DNA of 64,000 nt, taken from positions 186,001 to 250,000 of the forward strand of contig CAKRJY010000002.1 in assembly GCA_934352055.1 (NCBI GenBank), given 5' to 3'. Below, one piece after another: positions 8,100 through 17,003 of the stretch (positions are counted from its first letter, which is position 1; each line of letters opens with the position of its first letter). A program made the translations under genes and the position numbers. Origin of the DNA: an uncultured Lachnospiraceae bacterium (GTDB lineage Bacteria; Bacillota; Clostridia; Lachnospirales; Lachnospiraceae). Below the pieces are notes generated by a model. It was not told the origin of the DNA and did no database searches. It saw only the letters and a list, made by a program, of their open reading frames with translations.

Positions 8100-9911
8100 A
8101 TGGCAATAGATCAGAGCAAAATTCGTAACTTTTGTATTGTAGCGCATATCGATCACGGGAAGTCTACGCTGGCAGATCGTATTATTGAGATGACAGGTCT
8201 TTTGACGGAGCGTGAAATGCAGGCGCAGGTGCTGGATAACATGGATTTGGAAAGAGAACGTGGCATCACGATCAAGTCGCAGGCGGTACGCATTATTTAT
8301 CATGCAAAAGATGGTGAAGAATATATTTTTAATTTAATTGATACACCGGGACATGTGGACTTTAATTACGAAGTTTCCCGCAGCCTGGCAGCATGTGATG
8401 GTGCAATTTTAGTCGTAGATGCTGCTCAAGGAATTGAAGCACAGACTCTGGCAAATGTTTATCTGGCACTGGATCATGATTTGGATGTATTGCCGGTAAT
8501 CAATAAAATCGATCTGCCAAGTGCAGATCCACAGCGTGTCAAAGATGAGATTGAGGACGTGATTGGTTTAGAAGCACAGGATGCGCCTTTGATTTCTGCA
8601 AAAACCGGATTAAATGTCGAGGAAGTATTGGAGCAGATTGTTACAAAACTTCCAGCACCGACGGGAGATCCAAATGCTCCCCTGCAGGCACTGATTTTTG
8701 ACTCACTGTATGATGCCTATAAAGGTGTTATTGTTTTTTGCCGTATCAAAGAGGGAACACTTCGCGCGGGGGATGAAGTTGTCATGATGGCAACCGGTGC
8801 AACGGCGGACGTCGTTGAAGTGGGCTATTTTGGTGCAGGACAGTTTATTCCATGTGATGCCTTGAGTGCAGGTATGGTTGGCTATATGACAGCAAGTATC
8901 AAAAATGTAAAAGATACGCGTGTTGGCGATACCATTACGCACAAAAAACATCCATGTGAAGAACCGTTGCCTGGATATAAAAAAGTAAATCCAATGGTTT
9001 ATTGTGGTTTGTATCCGGCAGATGGCGCAAAATATCCGGATCTTCGTGATGCGCTTGAAAAGTTACAATTAAACGACGCAGCTTTACAGTTTGAACCGGA
9101 GACATCGGTAGCCCTTGGCTTTGGATTTCGATGTGGCTTCTTAGGCCTTTTGCATTTAGAGATTATACAGGAACGCTTGGAAAGAGAATATAATCTGGAT
9201 CTGGTGACGACAGCACCGGGTGTTGTTTATCGTGTATATAAGACAGACGGCACGATGATTGAACTGACCAATCCATCCAACCTTCCGGATCCATCGGAGA
9301 TTGAGCACATGGAAGAGCCGGTGGTAGAAGCAGAAATTATGGTGACAAGTGAATACATCGGCGCCATTATGGATTTGTGTCAGGAGAGACGCGGTATCTA
9401 TATTAGTATGGAATATATGGAAGAAACGCGAGCATTGTTAAAATACACGTTGCCATTAAATGAAATTATTTATGATTTCTTTGATGCGTTAAAATCGAGA
9501 TCCCGAGGCTATGCATCTTTTGACTATGAGATGAAGGGTTATGTAAAATCGGATCTGGTGAAACTGGATATTCTTATCAATAAGGAAGAAGTCGATGCAC
9601 TGTCCTTTATTGTATTCAGTGGTACCGCTTACGAACGTGGACGTAAGATGTGTGAAAAACTAAAAGAAGAAATTCCACGTCATCTGTTTGAAATTCCAAT
9701 TCAGGCAGCTGTTGGAAGCAAGGTAATTGCCAGAGAAACCGTAAGAGCAATGCGTAAAGATGTGCTTGCGAAGTGTTATGGTGGTGATATTTCAAGAAAG
9801 AAGAAATTACTTGAGAAACAGAAGGAAGGAAAAAAGCGTATGCGTCAGGTGGGCAACGTAGAAATCCCACAGGAAGCATTTATGAGCGTGTTAAAATTGG
9901 ACGAGGATTAA
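8100..9911 (+). CDS. lepA: elongation factor 4 (LepA)
   Basis: 603 residues, full length for this ribosome-associated translational GTPase. The G domain shows 'AHIDHGKST' (G1), 'DTPGH' (G3), 'NKIDLP' (G4) and 'SAKTG' (G5). The domain II, III and V regions follow, with the LepA-specific C-terminus ending in 'KEGKKRMRQVGNVEIPQEAF'. A ribosome site (GGAGGA) lies at 8085-8090. The stop is only 5 bases from the hemW start, so the two genes form an operon, as in many bacteria. Confidence 0.97.
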   Translation: MAIDQSKIRNFCIVAHIDHGKSTLADRIIEMTGLLTEREMQAQVLDNMDLERERGITIKSQAVRIIYHAKDGEEYIFNLIDTPGHVDFNYEVSRSLAACDGAILVVDAAQGIEAQTLANVYLALDHDLDVLPVINKIDLPSADPQRVKDEIEDVIGLEAQDAPLISAKTGLNVEEVLEQIVTKLPAPTGDPNAPLQALIFDSLYDAYKGVIVFCRIKEGTLRAGDEVVMMATGATADVVEVGYFGAGQFIPCDALSAGMVGYMTASIKNVKDTRVGDTITHKKHPCEEPLPGYKKVNPMVYCGLYPADGAKYPDLRDALEKLQLNDAALQFEPETSVALGFGFRCGFLGLLHLEIIQERLEREYNLDLVTTAPGVVYRVYKTDGTMIELTNPSNLPDPSEIEHMEEPVVEAEIMVTSEYIGAIMDLCQERRGIYISMEYMEETRALLKYTLPLNEIIYDFFDALKSRSRGYASFDYEMKGYVKSDLVKLDILINKEEVDALSFIVFSGTAYERGRKMCEKLKEEIPRHLFEIPIQAAVGSKVIARETVRAMRKDVLAKCYGGDISRKKKLLEKQKEGKKRMRQVGNVEIPQEAFMSVLKLDED

Positions 9912-9916
9912 ATAAT

Positions 9917-11116
9917 ATGAATGAAATTAGTCTTTATGTACACATTCCATTCTGTGTAAAAAAATGTGATTACTGCGATTTTTTGTCAGGGGCATATGAT
10001 GATGCAATACAAAAAAGATACGTCAATAGCCTTTGTAAAGAAATTGCATATATGGGACAGCAACTGCAATCAGTTGCTGTTTCTTCTATATATATTGGTG
10101 GTGGAACGCCATCCTGGTTAGATGAGGCTGAAATGGAAAAAATTCTCACGGCATTGCATCAATATTTTTCAGTGCAAACGGATGCTGAGATTTCCATAGA
10201 ATGTAATCCGGGAACGGTGACGATGGAAAAGTTAGCTGCATATCGTCGTATGGGAATCAATCGTATGAGTATTGGCCTGCAGTCAGCAAATGATGATGAA
10301 CTGCAAATGCTTGGAAGAATACATACCTATGACCGTTTTTTGCGCACATACGATATGGCGCGAAAAAGTGGTTTTTACAATTTGAATGTCGATATTATGA
10401 CAGGGCTTCCGGGGCAGACATTAGAAAAGCTGATGCATACATTGCAGCAGGTGATTGGCCTGCGCCCGGAACATATTTCGGCATATGCGCTGATTGTGGA
10501 AGAGGGAACACCTTTTTATGATCGTTACAAATTTGATGCGGTCAAACAGCATGCCGGCATGAAAACAGAATTTTTGCCGGATGAAGATCAGGAATACCGT
10601 TTGTATAAAATGGCGCAGAACGTCTTGAAAGAACATGGATATCATCAGTATGAAATTTCAAATTATGCCAGGGAAGATTACGCGTGCTACCACAACAAAG
10701 TATATTGGCAGCGAAAAAATTATTTAGGACTCGGGATTGGCGCCGCTTCGATGGTTGACAATCGCCGCATGACAAACATAAGTGATATTTATGGGTACAT
10801 GGAAACCTGTGAGACATTAGAATCGATGGATATAACGCAGGATATTTTGCTGCAATCGGTATTGTGGCAGGATGTGACAGAACTTTCTAAAAAAGATGCG
10901 ATGGAAGAGTTTATGTTTTTAGGGCTTCGTATGAACGAAGGTGTCACGCGTGAAGAATTTCAACGTCAATTTTCTTGTTCCATAGAATCTGTATATGCAG
11001 ATGTTTTGAAACATTTGCGGGAAGAACAGTTGCTTGTGATGGCGGAGGGAAGAATTTTTCTGACGGAAAAAGGAATGGATCTGAGCAATTATGCCTTGGC
11101 ACAATTCTTGTTGTAG
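9917..11116 (+). CDS. hemW: radical SAM heme chaperone HemW
   Basis: 399 residues. The N-terminal radical SAM signature 'CVKKCDYCDF' (C-x3-C-x2-C) binds a 4Fe-4S cluster; 'YIGGGTPSWL' and 'MSIGLQSANDDEL' are typical of the HemN/HemW family. The family was once called oxygen-independent coproporphyrinogen III oxidase, but the short form next to lepA is HemW, which binds heme and acts in its delivery rather than in porphyrin oxidation. The gene is coupled to lepA. A REP-like repeat begins 10 bases after the stop. Confidence 0.93.
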   Translation: MNEISLYVHIPFCVKKCDYCDFLSGAYDDAIQKRYVNSLCKEIAYMGQQLQSVAVSSIYIGGGTPSWLDEAEMEKILTALHQYFSVQTDAEISIECNPGTVTMEKLAAYRRMGINRMSIGLQSANDDELQMLGRIHTYDRFLRTYDMARKSGFYNLNVDIMTGLPGQTLEKLMHTLQQVIGLRPEHISAYALIVEEGTPFYDRYKFDAVKQHAGMKTEFLPDEDQEYRLYKMAQNVLKEHGYHQYEISNYAREDYACYHNKVYWQRKNYLGLGIGAASMVDNRRMTNISDIYGYMETCETLESMDITQDILLQSVLWQDVTELSKKDAMEEFMFLGLRMNEGVTREEFQRQFSCSIESVYADVLKHLREEQLLVMAEGRIFLTEKGMDLSNYALAQFLL

Positions 11117-11126
11117 AAGCGTCTGT

Positions 11127-11166
11127 GCCAAAGGGGACACTCCATATGGCAAAAGGAACGTCCCTG
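11127..11166. repeat. REP-like interspersed repeat, copy 2
   Basis: A full unit immediately downstream of hemW, beginning GCCAAAGGGGACACTCC and ending AAAAGGAACGTCCCTG. It differs from the copy at 19800 by a single base over the core. Confidence 0.8.
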
Positions 11167-11186
11167 AAAAAAATTTGCAAGAAGTG

Positions 11187-11215
11187 TTGACAAAGCCGTA
11201 GGGCAGTGATACATT
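11187..11215 (+). promoter_or_regulatory. hrcA operon promoter
   Basis: A consensus -35 TTGACA (11187-11192), a 17-base spacer and TACATT (11210-11215). The predicted start of transcription falls just before the CIRCE element, so repressor binding would block initiation. Confidence 0.85.
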
Positions 11216-11228
11216 ATTTTTAAAGATA

Positions 11229-11255
11229 TTAGCACTCTAGTTTGATGAGTGCTAA
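11229..11255. promoter_or_regulatory. CIRCE operator (HrcA binding site)
   Basis: A perfect CIRCE inverted repeat, TTAGCACTC (11229-11237), 9-base spacer, GAGTGCTAA (11247-11255), 36 bases before hrcA. HrcA binds it to repress the heat-shock operon; denatured-protein load on GroE relieves the repression in the well-studied systems. Confidence 0.98.
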
Positions 11256-11291
11256 CAATCTTAGAAACAACGAAACCAGAAGAGGTATCCG

Positions 11292-12320
11292 ATGGACGAA
11301 TTAGATGAGAGAAAAGAGAAAATTTTAAATGCCATCATTCAGAACTATCTGGAGACAGGGGAACCGGTTGGTTCGCGGACCATTTCTAAAATGTCCGACT
11401 TGAATCTGAGTTCTGCAACGATTCGTAATGAGATGTCGGATCTTGAGGAATTAGGCTATATTATACAGCCACATACATCCTCAGGACGTATTCCTTCTGA
11501 TAAGGGTTATCGCTTCTATGTTGATCACTTGATGGAAATCAAAGATCAGGAAGTGACCGAGATGAAGGATCTGATGATCGAAAAGACGGAGAAGATGGAA
11601 CAGCTCTTGAAGCAGGTTGTTAAAGTACTGGCGAACAATACCCAGTATGCAACGATGATTTCTGCACCAAGTGTCCGTCGCAACCGGTTGAAGTTTGTAC
11701 AGTTATCAGCTGTAGACGAACACCAGATTTTATCGGTGGTTGTGATGGAGGGTAATATTGTTAAAAACAAAATTATTCCGGTGGATGAACCTCTGAGCAA
11801 TGAAAACATGTTGAAGCTTAACATGCTTTTGAACACGAATCTGAATGGATTGACAGTGGAGCAGATTAACTTAGGTCTGATCACCAAGTTAAAAGAACAG
11901 GCTGGTATTCATGAGGAAATCATTGCACAGGTTTTGAATACCGTAGCTGAGACGATTCACGAAGATGATGATCTGGAAATCTACACCAGTGGTGCGACAA
12001 ATATTTTTAAATATCCGGAATTATCAGACTCCCAGAGAGCGAGTGAACTTATCAGTGCTTTTGAAGAAAAACAGGCACTGGCAGACCTGATCTCCGAGAC
12101 AGAAGGGGATGAGGAAACCGGCATTCAGGTATATATTGGAAATGAGTCGCCATTGCAGACAATGAAAGATTGCAGTGTGGTGACAGCCACCTATGAATTA
12201 GGTGAAGGCGTGAAGGGAACGATAGGTATTATCGGACCGAAGCGTATGGATTATGAAAATGTCATGGATAATCTAAAGAATCTGAAGACACAATTAGACA
12301 AGATCCTTAAAAAAGAATGA
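11292..12320 (+). CDS. hrcA: heat-inducible transcription repressor HrcA
   Basis: 342 residues. The N-terminal winged helix (about 1-80) has the characteristic 'ETGEPVGSRTISK', 'LSSATIRNEMSDLEELG' and 'QPHTSSGRIPSDKGYR' segments. A GAF-like dimerisation domain and an inserted domain follow. It binds the CIRCE site just upstream and so represses its own operon (hrcA-grpE-dnaK-dnaJ). The N-terminal sequence and start are unambiguous, with AGAGGT upstream. Confidence 0.97.
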   Translation: MDELDERKEKILNAIIQNYLETGEPVGSRTISKMSDLNLSSATIRNEMSDLEELGYIIQPHTSSGRIPSDKGYRFYVDHLMEIKDQEVTEMKDLMIEKTEKMEQLLKQVVKVLANNTQYATMISAPSVRRNRLKFVQLSAVDEHQILSVVVMEGNIVKNKIIPVDEPLSNENMLKLNMLLNTNLNGLTVEQINLGLITKLKEQAGIHEEIIAQVLNTVAETIHEDDDLEIYTSGATNIFKYPELSDSQRASELISAFEEKQALADLISETEGDEETGIQVYIGNESPLQTMKDCSVVTATYELGEGVKGTIGIIGPKRMDYENVMDNLKNLKTQLDKILKKE

Positions 12321-12344
12321 CAGACATAGGAAGGGGATGTAACA

Positions 12345-12986
12345 GTGGCAGAGGAAAAGAAGCAGGAAAATATGGAAGAAGCTGAAGCAGCTGTGAATAC
12401 AGAAGCAGAGACAACAGAAGAAGAGGCAACAGAAGAGACAACAGAAGAGGTGACAGCAGAAGAAGCTGTAGAAGAAGATACAGAAGCGGACGCAGAGGAA
12501 GAGGCAGATGAGGAAAAATCCTCAGGAGGCTTCTTTAAGAAGAAAGATAAAAAAGACAAAAAGGATGCACAAATCGAAGAACTGACTGATAAGGTGAGAC
12601 GCCAGATGGCAGAATTCGAAAACTTCCGCAAACGATCTGAAAAAGAAAAGACACAGATGTATGAAGTGGGAGCAAAAGGCATCTTAGAAAAAATTCTTCC
12701 GGTTGTTGATAATTTTGAGCGAGGACTCAAAGGAATGGAAGAAAGTGAAGATCCATTTGCACAAGGTATGCAGATGATTTACAAGCAGCTGATGACTTCA
12801 TTAGAAGAAGCAGGTGTGAAAGCAATCGAAGCTGTGGGACAGGAATTTAATCCGGATTTCCACAATGCCGTTATGCACATTGAGGATGACGAATTCGGTG
12901 AAAACGAAATCGTCGAAGAGTTCCAAAAAGGATATATGTATCATGACTCTGTATTACGGCATAGTATGGTAAAGGTTGCAAATTAG
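12345..12986 (+). CDS. grpE: nucleotide exchange factor GrpE
   Basis: 213 residues from a GTG start at 12345 with AAGGGGA upstream. The first 60 residues are very rich in Glu, Thr and Ala and are likely disordered; a lysine-rich patch and a long coiled coil (about 80-130, with 'QMAEFENFRKRSEKEK') follow. The C-terminal beta domain includes 'GVKAIEAVGQEFNPDFHNAVM'-type sequence and ends '..DSVLRHSMVKVAN'. GrpE releases ADP from DnaK. It lies 24 bases after hrcA. Confidence 0.96.
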   Translation: MAEEKKQENMEEAEAAVNTEAETTEEEATEETTEEVTAEEAVEEDTEADAEEEADEEKSSGGFFKKKDKKDKKDAQIEELTDKVRRQMAEFENFRKRSEKEKTQMYEVGAKGILEKILPVVDNFERGLKGMEESEDPFAQGMQMIYKQLMTSLEEAGVKAIEAVGQEFNPDFHNAVMHIEDDEFGENEIVEEFQKGYMYHDSVLRHSMVKVAN

Positions 12987-13058
12987 CCAAATTGGTAGCA
13001 ATGCTAATTTAGATATATAGAAAACAACAAAATGATAATAAATCAGGAGGAAAAAATC

Positions 13059-14951
13059 ATGGGAAAAATTATTGGAATTGATCTTGGTACAACAAACAGC
13101 TGTGTAGCTGTTATGGAAGGTGGAAAACCTACCGTTATCGCTAACCAGGAAGGTGCAAGAACAACACCTTCTATCGTAGCTTTTACAAAAACAGGAGAAA
13201 GACTTATTGGTGAACCTGCAAAGCGTCAGGCTGTAACAAATGCTGAAAAGACAATCTCTTCTATTAAAAGAGATATGGGTACAGACAATGGTCGTACTAT
13301 TGATGGCAAGAAGTATTCTCCACAGCAGATCTCAGCAATGATCTTGCAGAAGTTAAAAAGTGATGCAGAGAATTATCTTGGTGAACCTGTAACAGAAGCT
13401 GTTATTACAGTTCCTGCATATTTCAACGATGCACAGCGTCAGGCTACAAAGGATGCTGGTAAGATTGCAGGTCTTGATGTAAAGCGTATCATCAACGAGC
13501 CTACAGCAGCAGCACTTGCTTATGGTCTTGATAATGAAAAAGAGCAGAAGATTATGGTATACGATTTAGGTGGTGGTACATTTGATGTATCTATCATTGA
13601 AATCGGTGATGGTGTTATCGAAGTACTTGCAACAAGTGGTGACAACCGTCTTGGTGGTGATGACTTTGATCAGAAGGTTACAGATTGGATGTTAGAGGAG
13701 TTCAAGAAGGCAGAAGGTGTTGACCTTTCTACAGATAAGATGGCTCTTCAGAGATTAAGAGAAGCAGCAGAGAAGGCAAAGAAAGAACTTTCTTCTGCAA
13801 CAACAACAAACATCAACTTGCCATTCATCACTGCAACAGCAGAAGGACCAAAGCATTTTGATATGAACTTAACACGTGCAAAATTCGATGAATTAACACA
13901 CGATTTGGTAGAAAGAACAGCTATTCCGGTACAGAACGCTTTGAAGGATGCAGGTCTTACAGCAAGCGAGCTTTCTAAGGTTCTTCTTGTTGGTGGATCT
14001 ACTCGTATCCCAGCAGTACAGGATAAGGTAAAGGCATTAACAGGACATGAGCCAAGCAAATCACTTAACCCAGACGAATGTGTAGCCATTGGTGCTTCTA
14101 TTCAGGGTGGTAAGCTTGCAGGTGATGCAGGTGCAGGTGAAATCCTTCTTTTGGATGTTACTCCACTTTCACTTTCTATTGAAACAATGGGTGGTGTTGC
14201 AACAAAGCTGATTGAGAGAAATACAACAATTCCTACAAAGAAGAGTCAGATTTTCTCTACTGCTGCTGATAATCAGACAGCTGTTGATATCAATGTCGTA
14301 CAGGGTGAGAGACAGTTTGCAAGAGACAACAAGTCCTTAGGACAGTTCCGTCTTGATGGTATCCCACCAGCACGTCGTGGTGTTCCACAGATTGAAGTTA
14401 CATTTGATATTGATGCCAATGGTATCGTAAATGTATCTGCTAAGGATCTTGGAACAGGTAAGGAACAGCACATTACAATTACAGCCGGATCTAATATGTC
14501 AGACGAAGACATTGAAAAGGCTGTTAAGGAAGCTGCTGAGTTCGAAGCGCAGGATAAGAAGCGTAAGGAAGCGATTGATACAAGAAACGATGCAGACGCA
14601 TTCGTATTCCAGACAGAGAAGGCTCTCGAAGAAGTTGGCGATAAGATTGACGCAGCAGATAAGTCTGCAGTAGAAGCTGACATCGCAGCAATCAAGACAA
14701 TTTTGGAAGCACATCCGGAAGCAGAAGCTATGGACGATGCAACCGTTGGCGAACTTAAGGCTGCACAGGAAAAATTACAGGAAAGTGCTCAGAAGGTATT
14801 CACTAAGATGTATGAGCAGCAGGCACAGGCAGCAGGTGCACAGGGCGCAGGTCCTGACATGGGTGCTGGTGCAGGCCCTGATATGGGAGCAAATACCACT
14901 TACAATGCAGCAGATGACGATGTTGTAGATGCTGATTTCAAAGAGGTATAA
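13059..14951 (+). CDS. dnaK: molecular chaperone DnaK (Hsp70)
   Basis: 630 residues. The start is 'MGKIIGIDLGTTNSCVAV' at 13059, with a strong AGGAGG at 13045-13050; an upstream in-frame ATG lies before this site and is not used. The ATPase domain covers about 1-360 ('YDLGGGTFDVSI', 'VLLVGGSTRIP'), then the linker 'EILLLDVTPLSL', the beta substrate-binding domain and the helical lid. The glycine/alanine-rich tail ends in acidic '..DDDVVDADFKEV'. Its wording strongly favours frequent codons, as expected for a highly expressed gene. Third gene of the CIRCE operon. Confidence 0.98.
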   Translation: MGKIIGIDLGTTNSCVAVMEGGKPTVIANQEGARTTPSIVAFTKTGERLIGEPAKRQAVTNAEKTISSIKRDMGTDNGRTIDGKKYSPQQISAMILQKLKSDAENYLGEPVTEAVITVPAYFNDAQRQATKDAGKIAGLDVKRIINEPTAAALAYGLDNEKEQKIMVYDLGGGTFDVSIIEIGDGVIEVLATSGDNRLGGDDFDQKVTDWMLEEFKKAEGVDLSTDKMALQRLREAAEKAKKELSSATTTNINLPFITATAEGPKHFDMNLTRAKFDELTHDLVERTAIPVQNALKDAGLTASELSKVLLVGGSTRIPAVQDKVKALTGHEPSKSLNPDECVAIGASIQGGKLAGDAGAGEILLLDVTPLSLSIETMGGVATKLIERNTTIPTKKSQIFSTAADNQTAVDINVVQGERQFARDNKSLGQFRLDGIPPARRGVPQIEVTFDIDANGIVNVSAKDLGTGKEQHITITAGSNMSDEDIEKAVKEAAEFEAQDKKRKEAIDTRNDADAFVFQTEKALEEVGDKIDAADKSAVEADIAAIKTILEAHPEAEAMDDATVGELKAAQEKLQESAQKVFTKMYEQQAQAAGAQGAGPDMGAGAGPDMGANTTYNAADDDVVDADFKEV

Positions 14952-14988
14952 TTGAAAATGTGAAACGAACAGATTCTAAGTGTGTCTG

Positions 14989-15004
14989 CGCCCCAAGTGG
15001 GGCG
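14989..15004 (+). other. GC-rich hairpin between dnaK and dnaJ
   Basis: CGCCCC-AAGT-GGGGCG forms a short strong stem-loop in the 138-base dnaK-dnaJ gap. No T-run follows, so it is more likely an mRNA processing or stability element that sets the DnaK/DnaJ ratio than a terminator. Confidence 0.45.
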
Positions 15005-15089
15005 TGGCATGCTTGGAATTTTGGTCGTATTATGAGATGCTTATGATATCATAGGCAAGACAATAAGATGATAGGAAAGAAGTTAAAAA

Positions 15090-16256
15090 ATGGCAGAACA
15101 GAAACGTGATTATTATGAAGTCCTCGGTGTAGACAAGAATGCCGATGATGCAGCAATCAAGAAAGCATACAGACAGTTGGCAAAGAAATATCACCCGGAT
15201 ATGAATCCGGGAGATAAAGAAGCGGAAGTGAAGTTTAAAGAGGCTTCGGAAGCTTATGCTGTCTTAAGTGATCCGGATAAAAGAAGACAGTACGATCAGT
15301 TTGGTCATGCTGCGTTTGACGGCAGTGCTGGTGGCGGTGGATTCGACTTTTCCGGCATGGATTTTGGAGATATTTTTGGAGATATTTTTGGTGATTTCTT
15401 TGGCGGTGGCAGCAGAAGAACAAACAATGGTCCAATGAAAGGTCAGAATGTACGTGCCAGAGTAAATATCAAGTTTGAAGAGGCTGCATTTGGTTGTGAA
15501 AAGGAAATTGAACTTGTCTTAAAGGATGAGTGTAGTACATGTCACGGAACTGGAGCAAAGCCTGGAACGACAAAGGATACTTGTACAAAATGTGGCGGTA
15601 AGGGTAAGATTGTTGTCACCCAGCAGTCTTTCTTTGGAACAGTACAAAACGTAACGACTTGTCCGGATTGTCAGGGAACAGGTCAGATTATTAAGGAAAA
15701 GTGTACGGATTGTCATGGTACAGGATATATTTCCAGAAAGAAACGTATTGCCGTATCCATTCCTGCCGGTATTGATAACGGGCAGAGTGTTCGTATTCGC
15801 GAAAAAGGAGAACCGGGTATCAATGGTGGACCAAGAGGCGATCTTTTAGTTGAAGTACGCGTGGCACCACATGCTATCTTCCAGAGAAGCGAATATGATA
15901 TCTATTCTTCTGCGCCGATTTCTTTTGCACAGGCTGCACTAGGTGGAGAAGTAATGATTGATACATTAGATGGTAAGGTCGTATATGAAGTGAAGCCGGG
16001 TACACAGACAGATACCAGAATTCGTCTTCGTGGCAAGGGTATTCCTTCTTTACGCAACAAGAATATGCGTGGTGACCACTACGTTACTTTGGTGGTTCAG
16101 GTTCCTACATCGCTTAGCCATGAAGCAAAAGAAACGTTACGCAAGTTTGATGATGAAACAGGCAAAACGTTAAAAGCCGGTGGCACAACGGTAAAGGAAG
16201 AAAAGAAGAAAAAAGGATTTATGGGCAAACTAAAGGATGCCGTTGACGATTTATAA
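15090..16256 (+). CDS. dnaJ: molecular chaperone DnaJ (Hsp40)
   Basis: 388 residues. J domain at about 1-70 with the HPD motif ('KYHPDMNPGD'), then a glycine/phenylalanine-rich stretch (about 75-115), then four CxxCxGxG zinc-binding repeats ('CSTCHGTG', 'CTKCGGKG', 'CPDCQGTG', 'CTDCHGTG') and the C-terminal substrate-binding domains. It is the co-chaperone that stimulates DnaK ATPase. The ribosome site is weak (AGGAAAG), in contrast to dnaK. A terminator follows, closing the operon; in relatives prmA usually comes next, but here it is 7.3 kb away. Confidence 0.98.
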   Translation: MAEQKRDYYEVLGVDKNADDAAIKKAYRQLAKKYHPDMNPGDKEAEVKFKEASEAYAVLSDPDKRRQYDQFGHAAFDGSAGGGGFDFSGMDFGDIFGDIFGDFFGGGSRRTNNGPMKGQNVRARVNIKFEEAAFGCEKEIELVLKDECSTCHGTGAKPGTTKDTCTKCGGKGKIVVTQQSFFGTVQNVTTCPDCQGTGQIIKEKCTDCHGTGYISRKKRIAVSIPAGIDNGQSVRIREKGEPGINGGPRGDLLVEVRVAPHAIFQRSEYDIYSSAPISFAQAALGGEVMIDTLDGKVVYEVKPGTQTDTRIRLRGKGIPSLRNKNMRGDHYVTLVVQVPTSLSHEAKETLRKFDDETGKTLKAGGTTVKEEKKKKGFMGKLKDAVDDL

Positions 16257-16265
16257 AAAGCAGAA

Positions 16266-16303
16266 GCGATGGTAATATGGAAAGAATATGCCATCGCGTT
16301 TTT
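16266..16303 (+). terminator. terminator of the hrcA-dnaJ operon
   Basis: Stem GCGATGG (16266-16272) / CCATCGC (16291-16297) with further partial pairing inside, followed by GTTTTT. Confidence 0.8.
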
Positions 16304-16329
16304 GCGTATTTACGGAATGAGGATAGAAA

Positions 16330-16869
16330 ATGAAAGTATGGATTACAAGACATGGACAAACAGCGCTGAATAAGCAGCAGCTTATGCAGGGATTGTATGA
16401 TGAACCATTGAATGAAGTGGGGATTGAGCAGGCGAAGGAAGCGCGCAAGAAAATAGGAGATGTCAAATTTGATGCAGTATACTGCAGTCCACTCGTACGT
16501 GCGAAAAAGACAGCGATGATTATCGGTAATGTGTCCGAGGATGAATTGAAAGTAGACCCACGTATTATTGAGGTCAACTTTGGTAAATATGAGTTGAAAA
16601 ACTATAAAAAGCTGGGATTCTGGATGAGCTTATACTGGTTGTTGCCGGAAATTATACCGGCACCAAAAACCGTAGAACCGGTATCCTCTATGGTGGCAAG
16701 AAGCCGTTCTTTTCTGGAAGATTTGAAGAAAGAAGATTATGAGAATGTGCTTGTTGTCTGTCATGGTGGTATTATCCGTGCACTCTGTGGTGTGCTTGAA
16801 CATCGCAGAAAAGGTATCAAATGGAGACCAAGACCAGAAAATTGTGAAATTCGAAAATATGATTTGTAG
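16330..16869 (+). CDS. histidine phosphatase family protein
   Basis: 179 residues, a single-domain member of the phosphoglycerate-mutase-like superfamily. The phosphohistidine motif is 'ITRHGQTALN' at the N-terminus, and the second catalytic histidine lies in 'VVCHGGIIRAL'. Small members act as phosphatases on sugar phosphates, nucleotides or cobalamin precursors; the substrate cannot be read from the sequence, and there is no cobalamin gene nearby. The ribosome site is AGGA at 16320-16323. It stands alone between the dnaJ terminator and a REP-like repeat that may act as its terminator. Confidence 0.88.
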   Translation: MKVWITRHGQTALNKQQLMQGLYDEPLNEVGIEQAKEARKKIGDVKFDAVYCSPLVRAKKTAMIIGNVSEDELKVDPRIIEVNFGKYELKNYKKLGFWMSLYWLLPEIIPAPKTVEPVSSMVARSRSFLEDLKKEDYENVLVVCHGGIIRALCGVLEHRRKGIKWRPRPENCEIRKYDL

Positions 16870-16870
16870 T

Positions 16871-16914
16871 TTTTGGGGACGTTCCTTTCGCCACAAGGAG
16901 CGTCCCTTTTGTCA
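16871..16914. repeat. REP-like interspersed repeat, copy 3 (inverted)
   Basis: The same unit in the opposite orientation: GGGGACGTTCCTTTCGCCAC to GGAGCGTCCCTTTTGTC. Its ends form GGGACG/CGTCCC with a following TTTT, so in this position it could serve as a terminator for the upstream phosphatase gene. Confidence 0.75.
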
Positions 16915-16919
16915 AATCG

Positions 16920-16989
16920 AAATATTTGACGTGCGTAAAATAAAAATGTATAATATGATGTATAAAAATATTTGACGTGCGTAAAATAA
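16920..16989 (+). promoter_or_regulatory. promoter with two identical 24-base direct repeats
   Basis: The 24-base sequence AAATATTTGACGTGCGTAAA-ATAA occurs exactly at 16920-16943 and at 16966-16989 (46 bases apart). The first copy supplies the -35 TTGACG (16926-16931), which with a 17-base spacer and a perfect TATAAT (16949-16954) makes a strong promoter. The second copy lies just downstream of the predicted transcription start. The layout suggests an operator pair repressing the HipA-like operon, most simply by its own HTH protein. Confidence 0.75.
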
Positions 16990-17003
16990 TATGAGGTGGT
17001 TTC

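Noticed and set aside
12251..12730. Long open frame on the minus strand opposite grpE
   Set aside because: It is the antisense of the low-complexity Glu/Ala/Thr-rich part of grpE, which gives a Ser/Ala-rich shadow frame. No ribosome site and no plausible protein.
14273..14695. Minus-strand open frame opposite dnaK
   Set aside because: A shadow of dnaK codon bias; Ser/Ala-rich and without start signals.
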